A stretch of DNA of 64,000 nt from Ixodes scapularis (GCF_016920785.2 NW_024609839.1:16555085-16619084), one strand, 5' to 3'; shown: positions 23,560 through 32,375, numbered from the stretch's first letter. Numbers and translations: made by a program. Notes: a model not told the origin generated them from the sequence alone.

Positions 23560-23780
23560 AACAGATCACGTGACGCATTTACTCGATTTGATTCGACTTT
23601 ACCCCCCGATCGAGGAGGGTAGCGCGAGTAATTACTCCGGAGTAAACAACCCGCTTCTGGAACGCGAGTTCTGACGTCATCGAGTAAGCTCGAGTAAGTT
23701 TTGGAACGCCACGGTACGGAGTCCAGAGTCGGATCGAGTAAATTTTGGAACACAGCCTCTGATACATCCGCGGTTCCAAA
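23560..23780. repeat. Degenerate CGAGTAA...TTTTGGAAC repeats
   Basis: The motif CGAGTAA(A/G)TTTTGGAAC occurs at about 23693 and 23734. Weaker versions lie at 21080-21110 and 23575-23660, mixed with inverted ACTCG blocks. They lie inside the 3.45-kb TTAA transposon and probably belong to its subterminal region. Confidence 0.5.
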
Positions 23781-24065
23781 AGCGCGTCACCGGCGCCAAA
23801 CTGACGTCAGGAGAGCCCAGCTCACGCATTGGACACGAGAACTGCGTCACTCGGACGTATGCGTTCGTCAACAATCAATCCGTCGACAAATATTTGGATG
23901 CGCGTTCGTAGCCAATGAGTGCCCTGATGGAACTTATTGACACTGGGGAATGACAAGTTCTATGGTGTGTATAAAGAGCACGGTGGAACCTAGGAGTCAT
24001 CGCACCGGTGCCGAAGGAATGTCACGACCACGTGATTTCACAATTCGCATTTGATTCGAGGATTA

Positions 24066-24220
24066 AAGCGTGTTTCACATGCAGCGATTTTGGCCCCAAA
24101 GCGGCGCGATTTCTTCCGTCGCGGCGCTCGTGCCACTGAATTGCTGGTGCTGGCCAGAGCGCCGCGACGGCAGAAATCGCGCCGCTCTAGGGCCAAAACC
24201 GCTGCATGTGAACTAGGCTT
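24066..24220 (+). mobile_element. GC-rich foldback MITE, copy 1
   Basis: A near-perfect palindrome: an arm of about 65 bp starting AAGCGTGTTTCACATGCAGC and reading GCGGCGCGATTTC then CGTCGCGGCGCTC, a 20-bp loop, then the inverted arm ending GCATGTGAACTAGGCTT. The inverted second copy is at 63694-63850. The peptide-like frames on both strands (APRRQKSRR) are the palindrome read twice. Confidence 0.8.
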
Positions 24221-24269
24221 CAAGCTAAGGAGGAAGAAGTAGAAAAATCGTTTCATGACCCCTTTAACA

Positions 24270-24287
24270 CTGGTGACGAAACCCGGG
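24270..24287 (+). other. Primer-binding site of the BEL/Pao element
   Basis: TGGTGACGAAACCCGGG starts 1 bp after the LTR end CA (24268-24269). TGG pairs with the tRNA 3' CCA, and the rest looks like the complement of an acceptor and T-stem. I do not name the tRNA. Confidence 0.65.
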
Positions 24288-24294
24288 AAACGAG

Positions 24295-25170
24295 ATGGAC
24301 CGCAACCAAAGAACCCGCAGCATCGTCCGCTCAGCCATCACCCGAACACTAACCCAAATAGACAATCTTCTCCAAGATGAGAACACGACAGAGCTTGACC
24401 TCCGACTACAACTGGACTACCTGCTTCAGAAAGAAAGCGACCTTATCCGCCTTGACCATGACATTCAGACGTCCACCTCAGATGACGATCTTGAGGGCGA
24501 GCTTGAGGGAGCAGAGGAGTACCGTCTTCGCATCAGTCATAGCCTCACGCGCGTCCGACACGCCCTCGACTCTCAAGTCTCTGTGCCACCGTCCCACGAA
24601 TATCACGCCCAACGTCCCTCTCGACAGAACCCTGTCCGGCGGTCTTCCTCCAACTCTGACTTCAAGGAGCCACAGGACGGTCGCCCTACCGAAACTGCAG
24701 GTACCTATACTTTTTCCGGGAGCCGTCGCGACTGACAGGGGTTCTGGGATCATTTCAATTGTACGATCCACAGCAATTCCGAACTCCCGCCTATCGAGAA
24801 GTTTAAATACCTTCTCACGTATCTAACAGATGACGCGAAGCGAGCCGTGGATGGAATCAGACTATCAGAACAAAATTATGACCTCGCGGTAGAGACGCTA
24901 TAAGACCGATTTGGACGAAGGGACATCCTAATTAATGATCCCATTGATCGGCTTCTGAGTTTGCCTGCGGTCAACAGTTCAACCAACGCAGTACAGGTTC
25001 GTAAACTCTAAGATGCGATACGCTTCCGAACAACATCTCTTCAAGGGCAGGATGTTTCGCCTAAGAACTACGCTGTCGTCCTACATCGTGTCCTCATGCG
25101 GTGTCTTCCTGCTGACTTGGCTATAGTATACCGACAGTAGTTAAGAGAGGCAGCACTGACACTCAGCCGA
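24295..25170 (+). pseudogene. BEL/Pao gag-like region (DUF1759), disrupted
   Basis: ATG at 24295 opens a 146-codon frame (MDRNQRTRS) rich in Asp, Glu and Leu, as in BEL gag N-termini. From about 24740 the frame changes to one encoding FWDHF, KFKYLLTYLTDD and a YDLAVETL block, then DRFGRRD, which is the DUF1759 pattern of BEL/Pao gag. In-frame stops lie at about 24901, 25009 and 25138. It would have built the particle core. It is now a pseudogene with at least one frameshift and three stops. Confidence 0.8.
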
Positions 25171-25470
25171 CACACTTGACATGCGCCCGGAAGAGCAGGT
25201 CCGCGTCATCATGCTATTTCTACAGACACAAGTGGAGGTTCGAGAAGATGTCCAAATGGAACACCCAAGTCGTTCTCCCCGGTATGGGTCATCGCCGATA
25301 CCACGTCAAGAATCCGTACAGGCGAGCCACCCTTCAGCACTCGCGCTCTCGACTGAGGCTATTGGCTACCGAGCGGCCACGTGCCCTTTGTGTGATTCCG
25401 CACAGCACGAGGTGCAAAACTGTCAGGCTAGACTTTCAACACAAGAACCAAGCTTGCGCGAGCACGCTGC

Positions 25471-25572
25471 TGCTTCAAATGCGGCAAGCGAAATCACATC
25501 GCTCGTGTTTGCCGTTCGTGCAGAAACTTTACATGCGCCTCTTGTGGAGGTCACCACGTGACTATACTCTGC
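25471..25572 (+). pseudogene. BEL/Pao CCHC zinc-knuckle region
   Basis: Reads CFKCGKRNHIARVC, a C-x2-C-x4-H-x4-C knuckle, followed by a second Cys/His cluster (CASCGGHHVTILC). This is the standard nucleic-acid-binding part between gag and protease in BEL/Pao elements. An upstream CPLCDSAQHEVQNC cluster (about 25381-25422, in another frame) may be a further knuckle, again showing a frame break. Confidence 0.8.
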
Positions 25573-25627
25573 GATCTATCACGTCCCACATCAGGCGCAT
25601 CGGACAACCCAGACCCAGGGAGACTTC

Positions 25628-26198
25628 GTGAAGGTAGCACAACAGTCGCGAGCGCCCCAACCACCAATTTCCGCTCTTCTGCTGTATTGCTGCAAACTGC
25701 TAGAGCGTGGGCCCCTGGGGACACCGAGACACCTCCTCCTGAGGCTGTTACTGGACAATGGGAGTCAGCGCGCGCTTATCCGGCAGGACGTTTCTGAAAA
25801 ACTGGGCTGTGAAGTCGTTGGCCAGGAGGAGCTTACTATATACACATTTGGAAACACAGCCACCGAACGGTCCTGTCGACGAGTGGTTGTGACCCTCCAT
25901 AGCCATCAAAGCAACCAGAAGATATCACTTGAAGCACTGGAAGTCCCAGACCTGTGTACAGTATCGCACCAGCAGCTAGATGACAATCTACTGAGGCAAC
26001 TTCATTTCAGCCGACTTCAAGCCGCAGACATCATCCCTGCTGGGGCTCAAGGCAGAGTGAACAACGACGTCGGCGTTCTCATAGGCTCAGACTTCTACTG
26101 GCAAGTCGTCACAGGACGGATACAGCGCATGACTGACGACCTTAGCGCCGTAGAAACAATATTTGGCTGGATGGTCCAAGGAACCTACTTTCAAGCCA
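25628..26198 (+). pseudogene. BEL/Pao aspartic protease region (DUF1758), altered active site
   Basis: The frame carries LLLDNGSQRALIRQDV at about 25744-25791, in the place where BEL proteases have D-(S/T)-G-(A/S). The conserved sequence that follows is present: about 26040-26195, with VLIGSDFYW, then VTGRI, and AVETIFGWMVQG. The Asp is kept but the usual Ser/Thr after it is Asn, so activity is doubtful. The frame does not stop here. It continues without interruption into the golgin-like fragment at about 26199. The expected reverse transcriptase start is absent. ATG choice is uncertain; in a live element this would be an internal polyprotein segment. Confidence 0.8.
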
Positions 26199-26870
26199 TC
26201 AACGACCAGCTCCAGGTGCACATCCAGACCATCGGTATCCTGGTGGCCGAAAAGGCGGAGCTTCAGTCGGCGCTCTCTCAGAGCCAGCAGACCGCCACCA
26301 AGCAGAAGGCCGTGGAGACGGAAGAGCTGCAAGAAAGACTGAAGGCGGCTAGAGACAGAAACACGGATTTGGAGCGAAAGCTGAACTCTGTCAGCAACCA
26401 GAGCCAGGTTCAGGAGAAGAGTTCCCAAGAGTACCTCAAGGAAATCGAGAGGCTCAAGACGGAAAAGTACAAATCAAGCAAATCAATCGAAGAACTGAAG
26501 CAAGAACTTCTGGGTTGAAGAGTAAGCTTGGCAAAAAGACGAAGGAAATGAAGCCCTGCAACAGGAGCTTGGTGACGTCAAGAAGGAGCTGTTCTTGGCT
26601 CAACTTAATGCTCAGCAGCTCGAAGGTGCTCAGGCCTCTGAGAATGTGCACAGCCAGTTGGAGGAGCTCCACCAAGAAAAGTTGGACATGCAGAATAACG
26701 TCAACCAGTTCAAAGATGCGATGGAGGAGATGGCGGCAGAAAAGCGGCAGATGTCCTCTCACCACCAGTCGTACCTTGACCAGCTGTCAGCAGCTGGAAA
26801 CAAGCAAGGCAATGCTGGAGAAACGAATACTCATGAGCTCTCCACTCCGCACATAAGAGTCAGCCGGGCG
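26199..26870 (+). pseudogene. Golgin A2 (GM130)-like coiled-coil fragment embedded in the retrotransposon
   Basis: Directly after the BEL sequence FGWMVQG the same frame encodes NDQLQVHIQTIGILVAEKAE, then LQSALSQSQQ, and continues to KSSKSIEELKQELLG and a stop at 26516-26518. From about 26530 another frame continues a coiled coil (AQLNAQQLEGAQ, FKDAMEEMAAEKRQM, SYLDQLSAAG). I recognise this as the middle of golgin A2/GM130, a Golgi matrix tether made of long coiled coils, from the DQLQ...IQTIG-VLV-EK-ELQSALSQSQQ pattern known in animal GM130. About 670 bp run without an intron, which suggests a cDNA-derived copy. One frameshift near 26515 breaks it, and the foldback element begins at 26872. 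No Golgi function is expected. Confidence 0.7.
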
Positions 26871-26871
26871 G

Positions 26872-28867
26872 CGGAGAAAAGCTCTCCGGAGAAAAGCTCA
26901 CCGGAGAAAAGCTCACCGGAGATAAGCTCACCTGAGAAAAGCTCACCGCAAAACCGGCAAATGCAAAAAAAGCTCACCAATTTTTTTTTTTTTTTTTGAC
27001 TTAGCGGATTGTGCGTCAAACGTGGCAATTTAACACAATTCGCATTCGCCACCTCATTAAAAAAAGTCCTCTTTCTTGTAATATTCTTGAAGGTCATTGG
27101 GCATATTTACTAATTCCTCAGAAATTAGTAATCCCCCATTCTGTATATTAATAAAGCCGCAAAAATTATATCAGAACATCGTACACCGGTAAAAAGACAA
27201 CAATTTATTGACAACTGAGGGTGCGCCGTCGGTAGCTCTGTCAGATAAAGAGGTTTGTTCTTTGTGAGCTAATAGGGAGTTTTAGAATAGCGCACGCTAA
27301 AGCTTTGCGTGCGCAAAGAATAGCGTCGTCGCCACTGCGCATGCTCCTAACGCAAACCAGGTTTCGCGCTTTGCGTGCGCAATTTTAGCGTGCGCTATTT
27401 CTCGGAAATAGCGTGCGTACGCAAAGAGTCTTTGCGCTTCTCCAAGGAGGATTCGTGATGAGAAGTTGGCTTAAGCCAAGACGAGCAGAGTTAAAAAAAA
27501 ATGGCGGCTTCCAGGATGATGTCGGCGGCTGCTTTGGCGGCGTCGTGAGTGCGACGTCGGCGGCATTCTTGCGACTGCACTTTTCAATACGGGACGACAA
27601 TGTACTCGGTTTGGCAGCGATCACCGGCAACTTGATGCTTGCGACGCGCGAACATTTCACGGCGAAGGAACGATGTGCGAAGGTCAGTACACGAGACCTC
27701 TTTTGCCGAGGCGACGCAAGGGGACACGACCGGTCAACCGCTCGCGTCGCGTTCTCATGTTTAAACAAATTAAAATGCTACTCTGGACCAAAAAACTCGT
27801 TTTCTTCTGAAGTTACATCACTTCGTGTGTGAAATAAAAATTTTTACTGTATCTTGGTGGCGTCGCAAGCGCGAGATGCTTGGGCTTTTGCGTCGCGGCG
27901 GAGAAACGCTATTCTAAAACTCTCTCGCGTCGCGTGCGCTAATACAAGCGCTAAATTTAGCACTAGCGTGCGCTAAAATTGCGTTAGTTATTCTAAAACT
28001 CCCTAATATAAATAGCGGTGTGTGAACCGTTTCAGCACTAAATATTCTGTAGTGCCTAATAGTAAAGTAGATGTTTGTTGATGCAATCAGTGTCGGCTGC
28101 GCTGTTTTCTTTCTGTTAATTTCACCAAGAAAACTTTAGTTGCGACAATAGCTTCGTCCTGTCGTGTTTGTTGTCTTCACTCCGTCGTCGTCGTTTGAGC
28201 GTTTTTCATCATGTGTAACGTTTACCAACTCGCCCTATTCGCTACCTTATAGAAGACTATTTCTTATATAGGTCACGAGTAACAACGGTGCCAGTATGCA
28301 GCTCTGAAAGTCATGAGCGGCTCACATTAGAAAGGCACTATCACGCAAAGGCAACGTGCGGAAACACCAGTACGAACGGCTAAAAAACGTGCATGTCCGC
28401 GGAAGAAAGAAGCCTCGATATCCTACTGACTGTTTTATCCTGCTTTCATAGGTTAATAAAAGCTTCAAGGAGAATTTCAGGCACCGCGTTGTTGCGCATG
28501 CACTTTCGGATTTTCGGTGTTTACAGTTTTGATTTTGAGGTTTTAGGGAGACATAAGTTTTCGAACTTTTTCATGTTATTCAGGTTCATGAAATTGTCAG
28601 TTAGGCTTTAGTTGCCTAGAGAGTAAGCCGCAGAAAACACTGGTCCGCCGTTATTAATTTGAGAGCAATATACTTAATAAGCTTGGCAAATAATACAAAA
28701 AAGGACATTTTCTTTTTGACGAAGCTGACGAACTTCAATGATAATAAATTGAATGATGTTACGCATGATCCAACAGCCTCCATATGAAAAGAAAAAAAAA
28801 AGTCGGTGAGCTTTCCTCCGCATCCGCCGGTTTTGCGGTGAGCTTTTCTCCGGTGAGCTTTTCTCCG
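26872..28867. mobile_element. Foldback-type DNA element with 15-bp subterminal tandem repeats
   Basis: The left end (26872-26998) has five copies of the 15-bp unit CGGAGAAAAGCTCAC (with minor variants), then CGCAAAACCGG, AAAGCTCACC and a T-run. The right end (28799-28867) is the inverted version with two units, the same CGCAAAACCGG and the T-run. Variable numbers of tandem units inside inverted termini are typical of Foldback/Galileo-like elements. No transposase was seen in the 2-kb body, which contains the MITE at 27275-28003. The encoded Glu-Lys-Ser-Ser-Pro repeats are incidental. Confidence 0.7.
27275..28003. mobile_element. GGGAGTTTTAG-ended MITE, copy N1 (729 bp)
   Basis: The termini GGGAGTTTTAGAATA and their inverse, with TAATA on both sides (a TA or TAATA duplication). 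The sub-ends are rich in GCGTGCGC/GCGCACGC palindromes. Inside lies a 139-codon frame on the plus strand (27413-27832) and a 127-codon frame on the minus strand, neither with a domain. At 27503 ATGGCGGCTTCC opens a 15-codon Ala/Met/Ser stretch directly followed by GTGAGTGCG, which looks like a first exon and splice donor. Confidence 0.65.
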
Positions 28868-28883
28868 GGATTCGAGTCAACCA

Positions 28884-29090
28884 ATGATGTCTCCGCGTAT
28901 TCAACCGGGAGACATTGTTATCGTAAATAACGACACGCCACCGCTCCTATGGAAACTTGGAAGAATAACAGCAACATTTCCTGGGAGAAACGGCATACCA
29001 AGAGTCTGCGCTGTTCGCCTTGCAAGTGTACAAGAAATTCGGCGCCCTATGCAAGGTGTTCAGCTTCTTGAAGGCAACATATCAAACTAA
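28884..29090 (+). pseudogene. BEL/Pao DUF5641 C-terminal domain
   Basis: The frame reads IQPGDIVIVNNDTPPLLWKL, then GRITATFPGRNG and VCAVRLASVQEIRRPMQGVQ, ending EGNISN and stop. This is the DUF5641 pattern (GD-V-V-D---P---WKLGRV---GPG-DG--R-V-V), found after the integrase core in BEL/Pao polyproteins, and here the intact 3' end of the element. It follows the foldback element directly, so the integrase core is missing. The 66-68 residues are uninterrupted. Confidence 0.85.
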
Positions 29091-29314
29091 AAATTTGCAC
29101 AGAACGGACATCGAACCCCTTGTTTGCTACAAGCATTGCGCTACCATGACTTCACTGAAACTGTGTAGGGATTTGGCAGAGTGTTTATTCAACTTGTTTT
29201 GTGTATTTCTGTATCCCCCATTGACTTTCATGAGTTCGTGTATTCTGCGCTGCTCTGTACCATCTTAAACTTCCTGATCTCGCATGGTCTCAACTCCAGG
29301 CCGGCGCGGGAAGT

Positions 29315-29457
29315 TGTAGTAGATTATGCGCTCTTGTAGTAGATTACAAGAGGAAAAGGAGGTAGAGGAGCGCAGAAGCACGAGATCATGAACGGCACGA
29401 GAAGAACGATAAACCGACACCATCGAAACGGACGTGCCGGGGATCTCTTCCTTAACA
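29315..29457 (+). repeat. 3' LTR of the BEL/Pao element (143 bp, intact)
   Basis: Starts TGTAGTAGATTATGCG and ends CTTCCTTAACA. It carries the same GGTAGAGGAGCGCAGAAGC core as the 5' LTR. It is short for an LTR; no clear TATA box is visible. Confidence 0.85.
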
Positions 29458-29554
29458 ACTATTGTCCTCAAATTACGGTGCAACTCTTGAACCCTGATTA
29501 AAAAATAAAAAAGAAATGAAACCAACAGAACACACACAGTAATGCAGCTGTGGT

Positions 29555-29986
29555 TTGGGGAGAATGACTGAAGTGCATTCGGCGATTTTTGTTTTCCTTC
29601 TATTTTTGTTCTCTTTAGTCGAAAGCGAATCGCCCTCGAGTTGGTTTCCTCGTGGGCCGATCGACAGGCATCGCATGTACGCGACGCTCAGCGAAATTCG
29701 GCTCCGCCGCCGTCGGGTTTTTCTCCCTACACCCGACGTTTCGTTCGCCGACACGCCATTTCTCTCGCGTAACGAGATATCCATCGAAGCTGCGTTTTTC
29801 TTCCTTCCGTCTTCTCTTCCCACGACAAACTGCCAACGACACAACACAAATACAAAACCTGTAGAAAAAGAAAAAAAAGAGACGAGACAATTTAGGCAGA
29901 GAGAGAAAAACCAGCGGAAACGCAATCGGACAGCAAAAGAGCGCGGGGAAACAAAAAAGGTGAAAGAAGAGAGATGGAAGAACTAA
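29555..29986 (+). other. Open frame of 143 codons with signal-peptide-like start; doubtful gene
   Basis: MTEVHSAIFVFLLFLFSLVE looks like a secretory signal, but the rest is Arg/Pro/Glu/Lys-rich and driven by GA-rich DNA. A longer overlapping frame (222 codons, 30283-29615) exists on the other strand. I see no family, splice site or polyadenylation signal tied to it. Probably not a gene. Confidence 0.15.
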
Positions 29987-30450
29987 GCAGACACAATGCC
30001 CTGACGCAGGCTGCGGTGACGACGGAGAAAGAATGGAGGAAATGCGGCGGAAGCTCCAACATTGGCAACGAAAATGGCGATCCCCCCCCCCCCCCCCCCC
30101 CCCCCCCCCGAACGCCCCCCAGCCCAAAAGCGATCTTCTTACAACCGCGCGCTTCTTCGAGAAATGAAGCTCTCGCCTCTTGGTCCCTTTTATGTATTTT
30201 TCCCCGAAGGTTCTTGATCTTGGGTGGTAGCTGCTCACCCCTAACCTCACAGCGAAAGGGAAGCTACGCTCTCGTCGGGCCAATCAGACGTTTCCTTTTT
30301 GTCTTCCTTTCGTCACGACTCTGCGCGTCAGTGTGGGCGGGAGCGCGATCACGTGATCAAAGTTACGAGCATGACTGGTCCAACGAGCAGGTAGCTTCCA
30401 CCGCACTGTCGGCGTTGGGGTCGACGGAGTTATAACGGTGCATTCCGAAC
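29600..30450. promoter_or_regulatory. CpG-rich tract, candidate promoter
   Basis: GC-rich, CpG-rich DNA right after the BEL element. It includes GTGGGCGGGAGCGCGATCACGTGATC (about 30331-30357), a GC box next to a palindromic E-box. No transcript structure can be fixed. Confidence 0.25.
30082..30109 (+). repeat. C homopolymer (28 bp)
   Basis: 28 consecutive C, soon followed by further C runs. It encodes poly-Pro/poly-Gly in the overlapping frames. Confidence 0.95.
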
Positions 30451-30583
30451 TGCGCGAACGAAAACTGTCGACTCTTTCTGGTCGCTGAATATATCTCATC
30501 GTCTTTTGCTGTTTTAATATAGCCCTTCTTGTTTTGTTTTCTTTCGCTATTTCTTGTAAGGATTGTGCTCACAGCGTGTTGTT

Positions 30584-30656
30584 TGTATATATATATATCT
30601 TCGCATGCCCTGGTGTTAAAAAATGTCGAATAAGAATAAATAAATAAAATAAATGA
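30584..30656 (+). repeat. TA run and (AATA)n tail
   Basis: TATATATATATAT at 30585-30597 and an AATAAATAAATAAAATAAATG stretch at about 30635-30655. The latter could be a retroelement tail or a polyadenylation region for a transcript coming from the CpG tract upstream. Confidence 0.6.
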
Positions 30657-30817
30657 AGATACGAGCAGTCACTATTCATTCCAGTAATTCTTGGGTCTCC
30701 TAGTCATTTATGAGGTTGCAAAGAAACCCGGTTCTCATACGAAAGTTTTCACGTGAAGCGTTTTTACGCGAAATTTTTAGATTTAAGTGAAGCCACAAAA
30801 AGCGCAACCGCGTGTTA

Positions 30818-30874
30818 GTGGAGTTAGCTCCACTAACTCTAAATGTAACTAATTCATTTTAGCTCTAACTCTCA
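30818..30874. repeat. TAACTC minisatellite, left part
   Basis: CTAACTCTAA-like units and their inverse (GTTAGTGGAGTTAGC) up to the TA boundary of the transposon. Continues at 31863. Confidence 0.7.
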
Positions 30875-31862
30875 TATCCCATTCACACGGCAGAATAAAT
30901 TACCTCAAACAAAAAGAGGGCCTAGAGTAAAGGGAGCTCGCCAACCTCCCTTTATAGCTACGGCTAGTAGCCTCGGACCCGTGAAGTCGGAAAAAATGGC
31001 AGATATATAAATTTACAGTAATTAATGTGTTCTAACAGAGTGAATATTTCTAAGTCGCGATTATTGGATTAATTCTTAGCACAAACGCGATGGAGTAGTG
31101 ATGCAATGCGCTAGCGAGAAACATATACTCACGCTAGCAGGATTAATTATCACGCGCTCCGTTGAACGATTTTATTTCAAAATTACGCCCGCTTAAAATA
31201 CAACACGACGGCGTACGCGAAAAACACCATCGAGCTTGGAAATCTATGTTATTTTATTAATTTTCAAGCATTGGCTTGTGTTTCTCGAAGTACATATGTT
31301 TGGCAGTATAGGTTAGCTTGTACGATACTTGCAGCCAGTGATTTCTTCTTTAAGTAAGCAAAACAACAGCAGCTGCAAGAAACTAGGAAATGACCTGCAA
31401 ATCAATATTTCACCAGTTCTTCGCAATGATTGAAATGCACTGCCTGGAATCTGAGCCTCGTCATGGCAGCCGCAATGCCCCGCCGGTCTGAGGAGGTGAA
31501 ATGCTGAGAAGATGGCGAGCCTTTTTGAGGACAGCAAACAGGGATGCGCGGGCGGATCGCTCGTAGACGAACCTCACATTTAGAAACGTCACCTCAGCTT
31601 CTTCAGTGGATCCCCTTGAGGTGTGCGTTGCACCACTCATTCAAGCTTGTCCTGCCCCATCCGCCATGCAGACAGGCTTTTTTTATTTCCTCGCAGATGC
31701 TAGTTCAGGTGCCTCAAATTGTTACCCAATACAAAGGTACCACCTATCCATAGATTCATGCTGCGTTTATTCACCGCGTGATATCGAACGGCCTTTAATA
31801 AAGTCACCTTTAGCTAAGAAACCGCAGTTAAAATACATTTACGGTGTCGTGTGAATGGGGTA
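30875..31862. mobile_element. TIR transposon inserted in the TAACTC minisatellite
   Basis: Inverted ends TCCCATTCACACGGCA (30877) and CCCCATTCACACGACA (reverse complement, ending 31860) with TA on each side. Minisatellite units continue on both outer sides, so the insertion is clear. The right subterminal TTTTAACTGCGGTT links it to the element at 14.4 kb. A frame at 31606-31854 has no recognised domain. Confidence 0.75.
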
Positions 31863-32045
31863 TAACTCTAACTCAAACTAACTCTAACTTGACTAACTCT
31901 AACTGAAAATCTAACAAACACTAACTATAACTCTTACCAGCTCTAACTCTAACTAGCACTAATTTACCACTAACTCCACTAAACACTTGGTCCAGTACTA
32001 GTCAGAGCTAGTTAGAAATCGAGTTTGTTAGATATAGTTAGAGCA
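31863..32045. repeat. TAACTC minisatellite, right part
   Basis: About 180 bp of degenerate (C)TAACTCTAACT units, switching near 31990 to the complementary TTAGAGCTAGTTAG. This is not the arthropod telomere repeat TTAGG. Confidence 0.85.
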
Positions 32046-32047
32046 TA

Positions 32048-32375
32048 TATCCTCCTCTATACTCACGAAGCCCGGCAGTTTGACGACAGACTCAAATAGA
32101 GTGCCCGGTCGCAGATTTGGTGCACGAGGATATGGTAGCAGAGAGCATCAAAAAGCCATTTCTCGGGGAACCTGGACGTCAGCGCAAATTTTTTGCAGCG
32201 GCGAGGGCCCGAAACACACTTGTTCGCTCGGCAGAAGTGTGTTTAGGCGTCTCGCCGCAGCGGGGCGCCATTCACGTGGCTCTCCTCTCATCGGTTGTCT
32301 GCCGCTCCACATTTTCGATTTCGGCGGCCGATTTTCGTGGGGATCTGCCAGGCTTTGTTAGTATATAGGAGGCTA
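32048..32375 (+). mobile_element. TIR element T, copy 1
   Basis: The left end ATCCTCCTCTATACTCACGAAG, just inside CCCGGCAG, matches the right end in reverse complement (CCTCCTATATACTAACAAAG, CCTGGCAG). It contains a frame (32117-32368) whose peptide, FFAAAR, then VSPQRGA and LLSSVVCRSTFSIS, is echoed at 52.5-52.7 kb. It starts where the minisatellite ends. Confidence 0.65.

Larger units (their letters stand above)
20816..24267. mobile_element. TTAA-flanked non-autonomous transposon, 3.45 kb, inserted in the LTR
   Basis: TTAA at 20816-20819 and 24264-24267 flank inverted termini: AGGGGCCATGAAAC on the left, and AGGGGTCATGAAACG in reverse complement on the right. The insertion point falls inside the BEL 5' LTR and the TTAA is single in the 3' LTR, so the duplication is directly demonstrated. 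The termini resemble those of the TTAA MITEs at 13.1 and 22.9 kb. I found no transposase. The 183-codon frame at 20969-21520 has no recognisable domain. Confidence 0.8.
20674..29462 (+). mobile_element. BEL/Pao LTR retrotransposon with nested insertions and an internal replacement
   Basis: Both LTRs are 143 bp once the TTAA insertion in the left one is discounted. They are flanked by ACTCT (20674-20678) and ACTAT (29458-29462), a near-perfect 5-bp target duplication. A primer-binding site follows the left LTR. The order inside is a gag-like DUF1759 region, CCHC knuckles, a DUF1758-type protease region, then a golgin-like insert where RT, RNase H and integrase core should be, a foldback element, and the DUF5641 tail. 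By eye about 14 of 143 LTR positions differ, so the insertion is not recent. It cannot move on its own. Confidence 0.85.

Noticed and set aside
24295..25600. Endogenous retrovirus with envelope
   Set aside because: The motifs are those of BEL/Pao retrotransposons (DUF1759, DUF1758, DUF5641); no envelope-like frame is present between DUF5641 and the 3' LTR.
26872..26998. Glu-Lys-Ser-Ser-Pro repeat protein tail on the golgin-like fragment
   Set aside because: The 15-bp units recur inverted at 28.8 kb, showing they are termini of a DNA element, not part of the protein.
29615..30283. 222-codon minus-strand frame with poly-Gly
   Set aside because: Runs through the C28 homopolymer and GA-rich DNA; overlaps a plus-strand frame; no family resemblance.
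31863..32045. Internal telomeric repeat
   Set aside because: The unit is TAACTC-like, not the arthropod TTAGG/CCTAA repeat.
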